In this document: positions 39,401-47,835 of the stretch, piece by piece
How the letters are laid out: each line of letters begins with the position of its first letter
Numbering within the stretch: the first letter of the stretch is position 1
DNA from: Pseudomonas delhiensis
GTDB lineage: Bacteria; Pseudomonadota; Gammaproteobacteria; Pseudomonadales; Pseudomonadaceae
DNA: 64,000 nucleotides
NCBI RefSeq assembly: GCF_900187975.1
Contig: NZ_FZPC01000003.1
Location: forward strand, 186,001-250,000
Reading direction: 5' to 3'
Position numbers and translations under genes: made by a program
The notes under the pieces: generated by a model
The model's database searches: none
What the model saw: only the letters and a program-made list of their open reading frames with translations
What the model was told of the DNA's origin: nothing

Positions 39401-39790
39401 ATGGCCAAAGAGTACAGCCGTACCCAGCGTATCGGCGATCAGATGCAGCGCGAACTGGCGCTGCTCATCCAGCGCGAGGTCAAGGACCCGCGCCTGGGCC
39501 TGGTGACCATCACCGGCGTCGACGTGGCGCGCGACCTGTCCCACGCCAAGGTGTTCATCACCGTGATGGGGCAGGACGACAATGCCGAGGTGATCAAGCA
39601 GAATACCTCGATCCTCAACGACGCCGCCGGTTTCCTGCGCATGCACCTGGGCAAGGCGATGAAGCTGCGCACCGTGCCGCAGCTGCATTTCAGCTACGAC
39701 GCCAGTATCCGTCGCGGTGCCGAGCTGTCGGCGCTGATCGAGCGGGCGGTGGCCGAAGACCGTCGCCACGGTGGCGGTTCCGAGGAGTAA
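39401..39790 (+). CDS. rbfA: Ribosome-binding factor A
   Basis: This 129-residue KH-fold protein ([20 protein letters not shown], then [21 protein letters not shown] and [14 protein letters not shown]) binds the 30S subunit and assists 16S 5'-end maturation. ATG 39401 follows AGGAAA; a longer in-frame start 51 bp upstream is not homologous. It is separated from infB by 105 bp and from truB by 3 bp. Confidence 0.96.
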   Translation: MAKEYSRTQRIGDQMQRELALLIQREVKDPRLGLVTITGVDVARDLSHAKVFITVMGQDDNAEVIKQNTSILNDAAGFLRMHLGKAMKLRTVPQLHFSYDASIRRGAELSALIERAVAEDRRHGGGSEE

Positions 39791-39793
39791 GGC

Positions 39794-40708
39794 GTGGCCC
39801 AGGTGAAACGTATCCGCCGTGCGGTCGACGGCGTGCTGGTGCTCGACAAGCCGCGCGGCATGAGCTCCAACCAGGCCCTGCAGAAGGTGCGCTGGCTGCT
39901 CAACGCCGAGAAGGCCGGGCACACCGGCAGCCTCGACCCCCTGGCCACCGGCGTGCTGCCGCTGTGCTTCGGCGAGGCGACCAAGTTCTCCCAGTACCTG
40001 CTCGATGCCGACAAGGGCTACGAGACCGTAGCCCGGCTGGGCGTCACCACCACCACCGGCGACGCCGAGGGCGAGGTGCTCGAGGAGCGCCAGGTGACCG
40101 TCGGTCGGGAGGCCCTGGAGGCCGTGCTGCCGCGGTTCCGCGGCGAGATAGAGCAGGTGCCGCCGATGTATTCGGCACTGAAGAAGGACGGCCAGCCGCT
40201 GTACAAGCTGGCCCGTGCAGGAGAGGTAGTGGAGCGCGAGGCGCGTTCTGTTACTATTGCGCGCCTGGAACTGCTGGCCTTCGAGGCGCCCTGCGCCACC
40301 CTGGCCGTTTCCTGCAGCAAGGGCACCTACATCCGCACCCTGGTCGAGGACATCGGCCGCGAGCTGGGCTGCGGTGCCCATGTGGCCGCACTGCGCCGTA
40401 CCCAGGCGGGCCCCTTCGGCCTGGCCCAGGCGGTGACGCTGGATGAGCTGGTGCAGGCCCACGCCGAGGGCGGCAACGAGGCCCTCGACCGCTTCCTGCT
40501 GCCGGTGGATGCCGGCCTGGAACACTGGCCGCTGCTGCAGCTGTCCGAGCACAGCGCCTACTACTGGCTGCATGGGCAGCCGGTACGCGCACCCGAGGCA
40601 CCGAAGTTCGGCATGCTGCGGGTGCAGGATCACGAGGGTCGCTTCATCGGTATCGGTGAGGTGACCGACGACGGGCGTATCGCGCCGCGTCGACTGATTC
40701 GGTCGTAA
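39794..40708 (+). CDS. truB: tRNA pseudouridine(55) synthase
   Basis: This 304-residue protein starts at GTG 39794. The catalytic motif [15 protein letters not shown] contains the active-site Asp, and [10 protein letters not shown] and [12 protein letters not shown] are further TruB motifs. A C-terminal PUA-like domain follows. It makes pseudouridine 55 in the T loop of tRNAs. It starts 3 bp after rbfA. Confidence 0.97.
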   Translation: MAQVKRIRRAVDGVLVLDKPRGMSSNQALQKVRWLLNAEKAGHTGSLDPLATGVLPLCFGEATKFSQYLLDADKGYETVARLGVTTTTGDAEGEVLEERQVTVGREALEAVLPRFRGEIEQVPPMYSALKKDGQPLYKLARAGEVVEREARSVTIARLELLAFEAPCATLAVSCSKGTYIRTLVEDIGRELGCGAHVAALRRTQAGPFGLAQAVTLDELVQAHAEGGNEALDRFLLPVDAGLEHWPLLQLSEHSAYYWLHGQPVRAPEAPKFGMLRVQDHEGRFIGIGEVTDDGRIAPRRLIRS

Positions 40709-40764
40709 GGCCGGAAACCCGAGGGTGGCTGTCAACAGGCACGGTCACACCTCCTTTATGAACA

Positions 40765-40780
40765 CAGGGAAAAGTCCCTG
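40765..40780 (+). promoter_or_regulatory. Hairpin in the rpsO leader, possible S15 control site
   Basis: CAGGG / CCCTG with an AAAAGT loop lies 27 bp before the rpsO start, in a 99-bp truB-rpsO gap. S15 represses its own mRNA through leader structure in E. coli; whether this hairpin serves that role is inference. Confidence 0.35.
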
Positions 40781-40807
40781 GCCTGTTACCTCAGAGGAAA
40801 GCCCATC

Positions 40808-41077
40808 ATGGCACTGAGCGTCCAAGAGAAAGCCCAGATCGTAAACGAGTACAAGCAAGCTGAAGGCGACACCGGTTCCCCGGAAGTGCAGGTTGCCCTG
40901 CTGTCCGCCAACATCAACAAGCTGCAGGACCACTTCAAGGCCAACGGCAAAGACCACCACTCCCGTCGTGGCCTGATCCGCATGGTCAACCAGCGCCGCA
41001 AGCTGCTGGACTACCTGAAGAACAAGGACACTGCTCGTTACAGCGCCCTGATCGGTCGCCTGGGCCTGCGTCGCTAA
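40808..41077 (+). CDS. rpsO: 30S ribosomal protein S15
   Basis: This 89-residue protein has the universal S15 length. It is all helical and has the signature [20 protein letters not shown] and [22 protein letters not shown]. It binds the 16S central domain and starts platform assembly. AGAGGAAA is the ribosome binding site. It is followed by pnp, as in most gammaproteobacteria. Confidence 0.99.
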   Translation: MALSVQEKAQIVNEYKQAEGDTGSPEVQVALLSANINKLQDHFKANGKDHHSRRGLIRMVNQRRKLLDYLKNKDTARYSALIGRLGLRR

Positions 41078-41085
41078 GACGGCAA

Positions 41086-41170
41086 GCCTGAAGTGGGAAG
41101 CTGGGAGTCTGGAGTTGATGGGCGGTGCGAACCGGCCTTCGGCTTCGGGCTCCCGGCTTCTCGCTTTTTA
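41086..41170. repeat. Bipartite element with 7-bp period between rpsO and pnp
   Basis: The left arm heptamers are GCCTGAA, GTGGGAA, GCTGGGA, GTCTGGA; the right arm heptamers are CTTCGGG, CTCCCGG, CTTCTCG and CTTTTTA. This is a more degenerate member of the family at 12073, 20672 and 54027. In E. coli the rpsO-pnp gap carries a terminator and an RNase III hairpin, so a processing role is possible here. Confidence 0.6.
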
Positions 41171-41244
41171 GGGAATGTAATCGGGTCCGACTCCCGGCAT
41201 TTCCACGATTTCCCCCAAGGCAACTAAGTGAAGGTAAAGACACC

Positions 41245-43350
41245 GTGAACCCGGTAACCAAGAAATTCCAGTTCGGTCAATCGACCGTAACCCTCGAGAC
41301 TGGCCGCATCGCCCGCCAGGCCACCGGCGCCGTGCTGGTCACCATGGACGACGTCACCGTGCTGGTCACCGTCGTGGGCGCCAAGCAGGCCGACCCGAAC
41401 AAGGGCTTCTTCCCGCTGTCCGTCCACTACCAGGAGAAGACCTACGCAGCCGGCCGCATCCCCGGCGGCTTCTTCAAGCGCGAAGGCCGTCCTTCCGAGA
41501 AGGAAACCCTGACCTCGCGCCTGATCGACCGTCCGATCCGCCCGCTGTTCCCCGAAGGCTTCATGAACGAAGTGCAGGTCGTCTGCACCGTCGTTTCCAC
41601 CGGCAAGAAGACCGATCCGGACATCGCCGCCATGATCGGCACCTCCGCCGCCCTGGCGATCTCCGGCATTCCCTTCGCCGGCCCGATCGGCGCCGCCCGC
41701 GTAGGCTTCCACCCGGAAGTCGGCTACATCCTCAACCCGACCTACGAGCAACTGCAGAGCTCCAGCCTCGACATGGTCGTGGCCGGTACCTCCGACGCCG
41801 TGCTGATGGTCGAGTCCGAAGCCGACGAGCTGACCGAAGACCAGATGCTGGGTGCGGTGCTGTACGCCCATGAAGAATTCCAGGCGGTCATCCGCGCCGT
41901 CGCCGAACTGGCGACCGAAGCCGGCAAGCCGACCTGGAACTGGAGCGCCCCGGCCGAGAACACCGCCCTGGTCAACGCCATCAAGGCCGAGTTCGGCGCT
42001 GCGATCTCCGAGGCCTACACCGTCACCATCAAGCAGGACCGCTACGCCGCCCTGGACGCCCTGCGCGAGGAAATCGTCGCCAGGTTCGCCGGCGAAGGCG
42101 AAGGCCAGTACCCGGCCAGCGAAGTCAAGGACGTGTTCGGCCTGCTGGAATACCGCACCGTTCGCGAGAACATCGTCAACGGCAAACCGCGTATCGACGG
42201 CCGCGACACCCGCACCGTGCGTCCGCTGAAGATCGAAGTCGGCGTGCTCGGCAAGACCCATGGTTCGGCCCTGTTCACCCGCGGCGAAACCCAGGCCCTG
42301 GTCGTCGCCACCCTCGGCACCGCCCGTGATGCGCAGCTGCTCGACACCCTCGAAGGCGAGCGCAAGGACCCCTTCATGCTGCACTACAACTTCCCGCCGT
42401 TCTCGGTGGGCGAGTGCGGCCGTATGGGCAGCCCGGGCCGTCGCGAAATCGGCCACGGCCGCCTGGCCCGCCGTGGCGTCGCCGCCATGCTGCCGTCGCA
42501 GGACGAGTTCCCCTACACCATCCGCGTGGTTTCCGAGATCACCGAATCCAACGGCTCCAGCTCCATGGCTTCCGTGTGCGGCGCTTCCCTGGCGCTGATG
42601 GACGCCGGCGTGCCGGTCAAGGCGCCGGTGGCCGGTATCGCCATGGGCCTGGTCAAGGAAGGTGACAAGTTCGCCGTCCTGACCGACATCCTGGGTGACG
42701 AAGACCACCTGGGCGACATGGACTTCAAGGTTGCCGGTACCGCCAAGGGCGTCACCGCCCTGCAGATGGACATCAAGATCAACGGCATCACCGAAGAGAT
42801 CATGGAGATCGCCCTGGAGCAGGCGCTGGAAGCGCGCCTGAACATCCTCGGCCAGATGAACCAGGTCATCGCCCAGCCGCGCGCCGAGCTGTCGGAAAAC
42901 GCCCCGACCATGCTGTCGATGAAGATCGATCCGGACAAGATCCGCGACGTCATCGGCAAGGGCGGCGCCACCATCCGCGGCATCTGCGAAGAGACCAAGG
43001 CCTCGATCGACATCGAGGACGACGGCAGCGTGAAGATCTACGGCGAGACCAAGGAAGCTGCCGAGGCCGCCAAGCAGCGCGTCCTGGGCATCACCGCGGA
43101 AGCCGAGATCGGCAAGATCTACGTCGGCAAGGTCGAGCGCATCGTCGACTTCGGCGCCTTCGTCAACATCCTGCCGGGCAAGGACGGCCTGGTGCACATC
43201 TCGCAGATCAGCGACAAGCGCATCGACAAGGTCACCGACGTGCTCAAGGAAGGCGAGGAAGTCAAGGTCCTGGTGCTGGACGTGGACAATCGCGGCCGCA
43301 TCAAGCTGTCCATCAAGGACGTTGCCGCCGCGGAAGCCTCTGGTGTCTAA
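41245..43350 (+). CDS. pnp: Polyribonucleotide nucleotidyltransferase (PNPase)
   Basis: This 701-residue protein starts at GTG 41245 ([20 protein letters not shown]), the usual Pseudomonas start; the frame is open 120 bp further upstream but that part is the repeat element. Two RNase PH domains (the second with [13 protein letters not shown] and the phosphate site), a KH domain ([17 protein letters not shown]) and an S1 domain ([31 protein letters not shown]) are seen. It is a phosphorolytic 3'-5' exoribonuclease and degradosome component. Confidence 0.98.
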   Translation: MNPVTKKFQFGQSTVTLETGRIARQATGAVLVTMDDVTVLVTVVGAKQADPNKGFFPLSVHYQEKTYAAGRIPGGFFKREGRPSEKETLTSRLIDRPIRPLFPEGFMNEVQVVCTVVSTGKKTDPDIAAMIGTSAALAISGIPFAGPIGAARVGFHPEVGYILNPTYEQLQSSSLDMVVAGTSDAVLMVESEADELTEDQMLGAVLYAHEEFQAVIRAVAELATEAGKPTWNWSAPAENTALVNAIKAEFGAAISEAYTVTIKQDRYAALDALREEIVARFAGEGEGQYPASEVKDVFGLLEYRTVRENIVNGKPRIDGRDTRTVRPLKIEVGVLGKTHGSALFTRGETQALVVATLGTARDAQLLDTLEGERKDPFMLHYNFPPFSVGECGRMGSPGRREIGHGRLARRGVAAMLPSQDEFPYTIRVVSEITESNGSSSMASVCGASLALMDAGVPVKAPVAGIAMGLVKEGDKFAVLTDILGDEDHLGDMDFKVAGTAKGVTALQMDIKINGITEEIMEIALEQALEARLNILGQMNQVIAQPRAELSENAPTMLSMKIDPDKIRDVIGKGGATIRGICEETKASIDIEDDGSVKIYGETKEAAEAAKQRVLGITAEAEIGKIYVGKVERIVDFGAFVNILPGKDGLVHISQISDKRIDKVTDVLKEGEEVKVLVLDVDNRGRIKLSIKDVAAAEASGV

Positions 43351-43364
43351 GCGGTAGCAAAATG

Positions 43365-43396
43365 AAAAGAGGGCCCCTTGCGGGCCCTCTTTTTTT
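43365..43396 (+). terminator. Intrinsic terminator of pnp
   Basis: The stem GAGGGCCC / GGGCCCTC has the loop CTTGC, extended by AAAA/TTTT pairing and followed by seven T. It ends the rpsO-pnp transcript. Confidence 0.93.
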
Positions 43397-43441
43397 GCCT
43401 GGACAATGGCGCCTCGCCAGCACGCAAGGAAAGCCAGGCCG

Positions 43442-44860
43442 ATGGACAAGCACTACTGCCACTACCACCAGGCACAGCCCGCCACCTGGTTCTGCCTGCC
43501 GTGCCAGCGCCACTACGGCGACTGCTGCGTGCCGCTGAACGCCGACGTGCCGGAATACGCCCCGGCCTGCCCGCTGTGCCGCAACGGCCTGCAGTACCTG
43601 GGCGCGGCCAACAGCGCCCAGCCGTTCTGGGAGCGCCTGCCGAAGTTCTTCGCCTATGCCCTGCAACCGGGCCCGCTGCTGTTCGCCGCGGCGCTCGCCC
43701 TGGCCAGCCTGTTCATGCCCAGCATGCTGCTGCTGTGGCTGGCCCTGCTGAGCGTGGCCACCAAGTACCTGCACAGCGTCATCGAGGCTGTCAGCCTGGG
43801 CAGCAACGACGCGCCCGGCCTGGGCGAGGCCTTCGACCTCTCCAGTCTGGGCGCCTTCCTGCGCCAACTGGCGGTGTTCGTCGTGGCCGCGGTGCTGCTC
43901 TGGCTGGCCGCGGACTTCGACAATCCCTCGCTGTTCTGGGTGGTGAACGTCGCCCTGGTGCTGGTGCTGCCGGCCAGCGTCATCCGCCTGGCCCTGGACA
44001 AGAGCCTGGGCTCGGCGCTCAGCCCGGTGGAAGTCGGCCAGGTGATCGGCGCCATGGGCTGGCGCTACCTGATCCTCTGCGTCTTCCTGTTCATCCTCTG
44101 GCAATCGCCGAACTACCTGGCCTGGCTGCTCGGCTTCGGCCTGCCCAAGGTGGTGCTGATGCCGGTGCTGGTGGCGCTGCTCGGCTACTTCGGCGTGGTG
44201 ATGTGCGCGATGATGGGGTACGCCGTGTTCCAGTACCAGGGCGCGCTGGGCTACGCGGTGGCCGGCGATGACCTCGTGGAAGGCTTCCCCGAGGCCGAAT
44301 GGCGTCGGCGCCGGGCCCTGGCCGAAGCCGAGGTGCGGGTGAAGGAAGGGCAGGGCGGCGCTGCCATGGAGACCCTGGCGGCGGCCCTGCGTCAGGACCC
44401 CGAGGACCTGCGCCTGAACGAGCGCTACCACCAGTTGCTGTACGGGCTGAACGAGCGCGACGCCTGCCTGGCCCACCTGGCCCTCTACCTGCCCCTGGCG
44501 ACGCGGCTGAACCCGCAGCTGGCGGCCAGCGCCCTGCTCAACGCCCGGCAGTTGCAGGCCGACTACCTGCCGGACGACCCGCTGGTGTGCGAGCGCATCG
44601 CCGAGGTGCTGCTGCAACGCCACAAGGCCCGCGAAGCCCTCAGCCTGCTGCGCAACCTGCACCAGCGCTTCCCGCAGTACCCGCAGATTCCGCGGGCCTA
44701 CCTGATGGCCGCGCGCGGCTTCGCCGAAGGCCTGGGGCAGCTCGAGCCGGCCGGCAAGCTGCTGGCGTTCATCCGCCTGCGCTACCCGGATTCGCCGCTG
44801 CTCGCCGAGGTGGCCAGCCTGGAACAGGTGCTGGAGAAGATGGCCCGCCAGGGCGGCTAG
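43442..44860 (+). CDS. Membrane protein with N-terminal B-box-like zinc finger and C-terminal helical repeats
   Basis: This 472-residue protein starts at ATG 43442, after AAGGAAAG. The N-terminus has a Cys/His cluster (Cys6, His9, Cys18, Cys21, Cys28/29, Cys43, Cys46) resembling a B-box or treble-clef zinc finger. Residues about 80-270 hold four to six TM helices. Residues about 285-472 are Ala/Leu-rich helical repeats of TPR or HEAT type, ending SLLRNLHQRFPQYPQIPRAY and LLAFIRLRYPDSPLLAEV. The last 180 residues look related to the C-terminus of the rhomboid protein at 45709-47160. Function is unknown; I do not recognise a named gene. Confidence 0.8.
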   Translation: MDKHYCHYHQAQPATWFCLPCQRHYGDCCVPLNADVPEYAPACPLCRNGLQYLGAANSAQPFWERLPKFFAYALQPGPLLFAAALALASLFMPSMLLLWLALLSVATKYLHSVIEAVSLGSNDAPGLGEAFDLSSLGAFLRQLAVFVVAAVLLWLAADFDNPSLFWVVNVALVLVLPASVIRLALDKSLGSALSPVEVGQVIGAMGWRYLILCVFLFILWQSPNYLAWLLGFGLPKVVLMPVLVALLGYFGVVMCAMMGYAVFQYQGALGYAVAGDDLVEGFPEAEWRRRRALAEAEVRVKEGQGGAAMETLAAALRQDPEDLRLNERYHQLLYGLNERDACLAHLALYLPLATRLNPQLAASALLNARQLQADYLPDDPLVCERIAEVLLQRHKAREALSLLRNLHQRFPQYPQIPRAYLMAARGFAEGLGQLEPAGKLLAFIRLRYPDSPLLAEVASLEQVLEKMARQGG

Positions 44861-45055
44861 GGCCATGCAGTTTGCACGGCCAGGCGGGGCCTACTGTGCA
44901 AATTGCCCATGTCCCGGTATCGGTCTTTATATTTAACTTATTGAATAGAAAGGAGTTTATCTTTCCGCAAAAGCTGGCCCGGAGCTTGCGATATCCCTTG
45001 TGAAACTGCCGCCAGGCATGGTCGCAGTTCCTTGCAAAGTACAGGAGAGATCGCC

Positions 45056-45406
45056 ATGAAACACCGTTTCAGCAAACTGGCCCTTGCCGCTGCCACCGCT
45101 TCCGCCCTGAGCTTCTCGCTCGCCAGCCCGGTGTTCGCGCAACCGACGACCCTCGCTGCGAATGACACCGTGCAGAAGACCGAGGAAGCGGTTTCCGATA
45201 CCTGGATCACCAGCAAGGTGAAATCCAGCCTGATCGCCAACAAGGACATCAGCGGCACCAGCATCAAGGTGGAAACCAACAAGGGCGTGGTGTCCCTGTC
45301 CGGCACGGTCAAGACCGAGGCCGAACGCGACCTGGCGATCCAGACCGCGAAGGGCATCAAGGGCGTCACGGCGGTCTCCGCCGATGGCCTGAAGGCCGTG
45401 GACTGA
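45056..45406 (+). CDS. Periplasmic BON-domain protein, OsmY-like
   Basis: This 116-residue protein has a signal peptide [20 protein letters not shown] ending near VFAQP. One BON domain follows ([46 protein letters not shown]). Such proteins are osmotically or stationary-phase induced and bind phospholipid or stabilise the envelope. ACAGGAGAG is a strong ribosome binding site. An AT-rich stretch (44925-44960) upstream probably contains the promoter. It is followed 49 bp later by a CsbD-like gene, a pairing common in stress regulons. Confidence 0.9.
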   Translation: MKHRFSKLALAAATASALSFSLASPVFAQPTTLAANDTVQKTEEAVSDTWITSKVKSSLIANKDISGTSIKVETNKGVVSLSGTVKTEAERDLAIQTAKGIKGVTAVSADGLKAVD

Positions 45407-45455
45407 TTCATGTGGGCCCGGGTCGCCCCGGGCCCCCCGCGAACGGGAGTCCCCC

Positions 45456-45653
45456 ATGAACACCGATGTGATCAAAGGCAAGTGGAAGCAGCTGTCTGGC
45501 ACCCTCAGGGAGAAGTGGGGCAAGCTGACCGACGACGACCTGAAGGTGGCGGACGGACATGCCGAATACCTGGTCGGCAAGCTGCAGGAGCGTTACGGCT
45601 GGAGCCGTGACCGCGCCGAGCAGGAAGTGCGCGACTTCAGCGACCGCCTGTAA
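45456..45653 (+). CDS. CsbD-like stress protein
   Basis: This 65-residue protein ([20 protein letters not shown], then [41 protein letters not shown]) is a clear CsbD/YjbJ family member. It is small, hydrophilic and helical, and abundant under general stress in many bacteria. Its molecular role is unknown. It follows the BON protein on the same strand and ends at a strong terminator. Confidence 0.93.
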   Translation: MNTDVIKGKWKQLSGTLREKWGKLTDDDLKVADGHAEYLVGKLQERYGWSRDRAEQEVRDFSDRL

Positions 45654-45672
45654 CGCCGGGCGGCTTCGCACC

Positions 45673-45706
45673 AGGCCCCGTCGGCGCAAGCCGGCGGGGC
45701 CTTTTT
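45673..45706. terminator. Strong terminator between csbD-like gene and rhomboid gene
   Basis: A 13-bp stem (AGGCCCCGTCGGC / GCCGGCGGGGCCT, one G-T pair) with a GCAA tetraloop is followed by TTTTT on the plus strand. It lies between convergent gene ends. Confidence 0.95.
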
Positions 45707-45708
45707 CG

Positions 45709-47160
45709 TCAGCGCGCCAACTGCTCCTGGTAGAGCGCCAGCTGGCGCGTCTGTTCGGCCTCGGGGTAGCGCTGGCGAAGGAACTGCGCCAGTTCGCGCA
45801 GGCCCTGGCTGTCGCGCTGGGCGCCGAGGCGCTTGGCCAGTTGCAGCGTCATCTGCGGCAGTTGCGCCGGGTGCTGGCCGTTCTTCGCCAGGCGCCGCCA
45901 GGCCCCCAGGGCCCGTGGCCCGTCCTCCAGCTGCAGGAGCCTCTGCAGCAGGTGCAGTTGCACCACGGGGTGGGCCAGCTGGCGCTGTTTCTCCCCGGCG
46001 CTGTCGTCGGCCAGGCGGCGCAGCAGGCCGGCGGCCTCGTTCGGCGGCAGGGCGAACAATTGCTTGAGCACGGCGCCGAGCAGCGCGGCGTCCTGGCGGG
46101 ACAGGGCCACGCCGTACAGGCGCTCCACCAGCAGCAGGCGCCCGGGGTGGCGCAGCAGCAGCTCCTGGCCGCGGCTCGCCGCCTGGTCCAGGGCGAAGCG
46201 GCCGATCAGCGCGTCCAGCGCCGCCAGGTCGCGCTTGAAGGCGGCGTCCGGGTCTTCCTTGGCCAGGTAGGCCTCGTCCACCTCCAGGCGCCCGAAGCGG
46301 CGCGGCAGCCACACCAGCAGGAAGCCCGAGGCCAGGCCGCCGAGGTGGGCGTAGTAGTTGACGTGGTCGGCGGCGCGCAGCAGGCCGTAGAGCTCCTTGC
46401 CCATCCACAGCGGCAGTATCCACAGCGCCGGCGCGCTGAAGTAGCCGAGCAGCGGCCCCAGCCAGTAGAAGAAGCGGATGCGCCGCAGCCCGTACACGCC
46501 GATGTACATGCCCATGAGCCCGGAGATGGCGCCGGAGGCGCCGATGCCGGTGACCCACACCGGGTCCAGCGCCCACCACAGCAGGCCGGAGCAGAGCCCG
46601 CTGACCAGGTACAGGGCCAGGTACTTCAGGCGCCCCAGGGCGATTTCCAGGGCGAAGCCGAAGATGAACAGGAACACCATGTTGCCGGCCAGGTGCCAGA
46701 AGTCGCCGTGCAGGAACATGGAGCCGAACAGCCCCTGCAGGCTGAACTGCGCGGGGATGAAGCCGAAGCGCAGCGAACTCAGGCGGTCGCGCGCGGCCTC
46801 GGCGCTGGCCCGCGCCGATTGCCAGGCCGGGTCCTGCTGGAAGGCCGGCTGGCCGCGCAGCTCATGGCCGAACTCCAGGTCGCGGAGGATCAGCCAGGCC
46901 AGGTCCTGGCGGCGCAGGCCCTCGATGGCGCGCTTCTGGTTGTCGTCCAGCTTCTCGCGGCGCGCCAGCGACTCGCCGAACAGCGCGCGCTCGCGGCCCA
47001 GCAGGTCCAGCTCCAGGTAGACGCCCACGGCCTGTTCCTGGCGGGCCCGGTCGCCACCCTGGTAGACGAAGAAGATCAGGCAGTTGAGCAGGATCAGCAG
47101 CAGCGTCACCAGCGGCGGCTTCTTCCAGTCCAGCGGGTGTTCGGCGGGCACGATGAGCAT
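45709..47160 (-). CDS. Rhomboid-family intramembrane serine protease with C-terminal helical repeats
   Basis: This 483-residue protein has the rhomboid core at about 135-290. HGDFWHLAGNM (His151, His156, Asn160) forms the oxyanion motif, GASGAISG places the nucleophile at Ser209, and YYAHLGGLASG supplies the catalytic His272. TM1 is at 17-33 and a soluble insert of about 100 residues separates it from the core. Residues about 300-483 are helical repeats (ending LAQFLRQRYPEAEQTRQLAL) that look related to the zinc-finger protein encoded at 43442. It is a probable active protease; the substrate is unknown. Confidence 0.9.
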   Translation of the reverse strand: MLIVPAEHPLDWKKPPLVTLLLILLNCLIFFVYQGGDRARQEQAVGVYLELDLLGRERALFGESLARREKLDDNQKRAIEGLRRQDLAWLILRDLEFGHELRGQPAFQQDPAWQSARASAEAARDRLSSLRFGFIPAQFSLQGLFGSMFLHGDFWHLAGNMVFLFIFGFALEIALGRLKYLALYLVSGLCSGLLWWALDPVWVTGIGASGAISGLMGMYIGVYGLRRIRFFYWLGPLLGYFSAPALWILPLWMGKELYGLLRAADHVNYYAHLGGLASGFLLVWLPRRFGRLEVDEAYLAKEDPDAAFKRDLAALDALIGRFALDQAASRGQELLLRHPGRLLLVERLYGVALSRQDAALLGAVLKQLFALPPNEAAGLLRRLADDSAGEKQRQLAHPVVQLHLLQRLLQLEDGPRALGAWRRLAKNGQHPAQLPQMTLQLAKRLGAQRDSQGLRELAQFLRQRYPEAEQTRQLALYQEQLAR

Positions 47161-47219
47161 GGGCGACCTGTCCTTGGCAGTGATGGCGCGAGACTATCAC
47201 CGGCATCGGGCGCTGTCTG

Positions 47220-47519
47220 TCAGTTGCTGCGCTTGCTCTGGATGGCGTCGATGCGGTTGCCGCGCAAGCGCACGAAGTACAGCATGCCGTTCCAGGGGCC
47301 GTAGATCCATTCCTCCACCCGCACCTCCTCGCGCTGCCCCCAGTCGCCGACGACGATGCGGTTGCCCAGGTAGGCGCGGTCCACTGGCTGGCCACAGCGC
47401 TCGAGCACGTCGCTGGCGCTGTCGCCGCTGCTGATCAGCCGGCTGCCGCAGCGCAGGCTGTCGGCCTGCGCCGTGGCGGCGAGCAGCAGCAGGGTGAGGG
47501 CGAGGAGGCTGGGGCGCAT
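47220..47519 (-). CDS. DUF2845 exported protein, copy 1
   Basis: This 99-residue protein has a signal peptide MRPSLLALTLLLLAATAQA. The mature part is DSLRCGSRLISSGDSASDVL, CGQPVDR and VEEWIYGPWNGMLYFVRLRG, the DUF2845 pattern with two conserved cysteines. The second paralogue lies 14 bp upstream on the same strand. A weak relation to the BamE/SmpA fold (RCG...GD...V...CGxP) is possible. Function is unknown. Confidence 0.85.
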   Translation of the reverse strand: MRPSLLALTLLLLAATAQADSLRCGSRLISSGDSASDVLERCGQPVDRAYLGNRIVVGDWGQREEVRVEEWIYGPWNGMLYFVRLRGNRIDAIQSKRSN

Positions 47520-47533
47520 GCGGGCTCCGCGGG

Positions 47534-47824
47534 TCAGTCGCGCTTGAATTCGATGCGCTTCAGGCGGTTGGCTTCGAAGGTGAGGATGTAGGTGGCGCCG
47601 TTGCGCGGGCCGTACACCCATTCCTCGACCTTGAACTCGCGGCGGTCGTAGCCGCCCAGGGTGTAGCCGACGTCGTCGCGGTGGTCCGGCGCGCCGCACT
47701 TCTGCTCCACTTCCCAGGCGCGGTCGCCGACGCTGACCAGGGCGCTGCCGCAGCGCATGCTGTCGGCCCGGGCGGTGGCGCTGGCCAGCAGCAGGGCCGC
47801 GGCCAGCAGGGGCAGGAACTTCAT
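47534..47824 (-). CDS. DUF2845 exported protein, copy 2
   Basis: This 96-residue protein starts MKFLPLLAAALLLASATARA at 47824 (signal peptide). The mature sequence DSMRCGSALVSVGDRAWEVE, CGAPDHR and VEEWVYGPRNGATYILTFE aligns residue by residue with the downstream copy, so the two arose by tandem duplication. It lies 11 bp from the DUF748 gene and is probably in one transcript with it. Confidence 0.86.
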   Translation of the reverse strand: MKFLPLLAAALLLASATARADSMRCGSALVSVGDRAWEVEQKCGAPDHRDDVGYTLGGYDRREFKVEEWVYGPRNGATYILTFEANRLKRIEFKRD

Positions 47825-47835
47825 CGGGGCGCGCC

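Noticed and set aside
35189..40735. A 1848-codon open frame on the minus strand opposite nusA-infB-rbfA-truB
   Set aside because: It is an antisense shadow of high GC3 coding sequence. The plus strand holds five recognisable genes there, and the antisense product is low-complexity (His/Asp/Leu/Gly-rich) with no domain.
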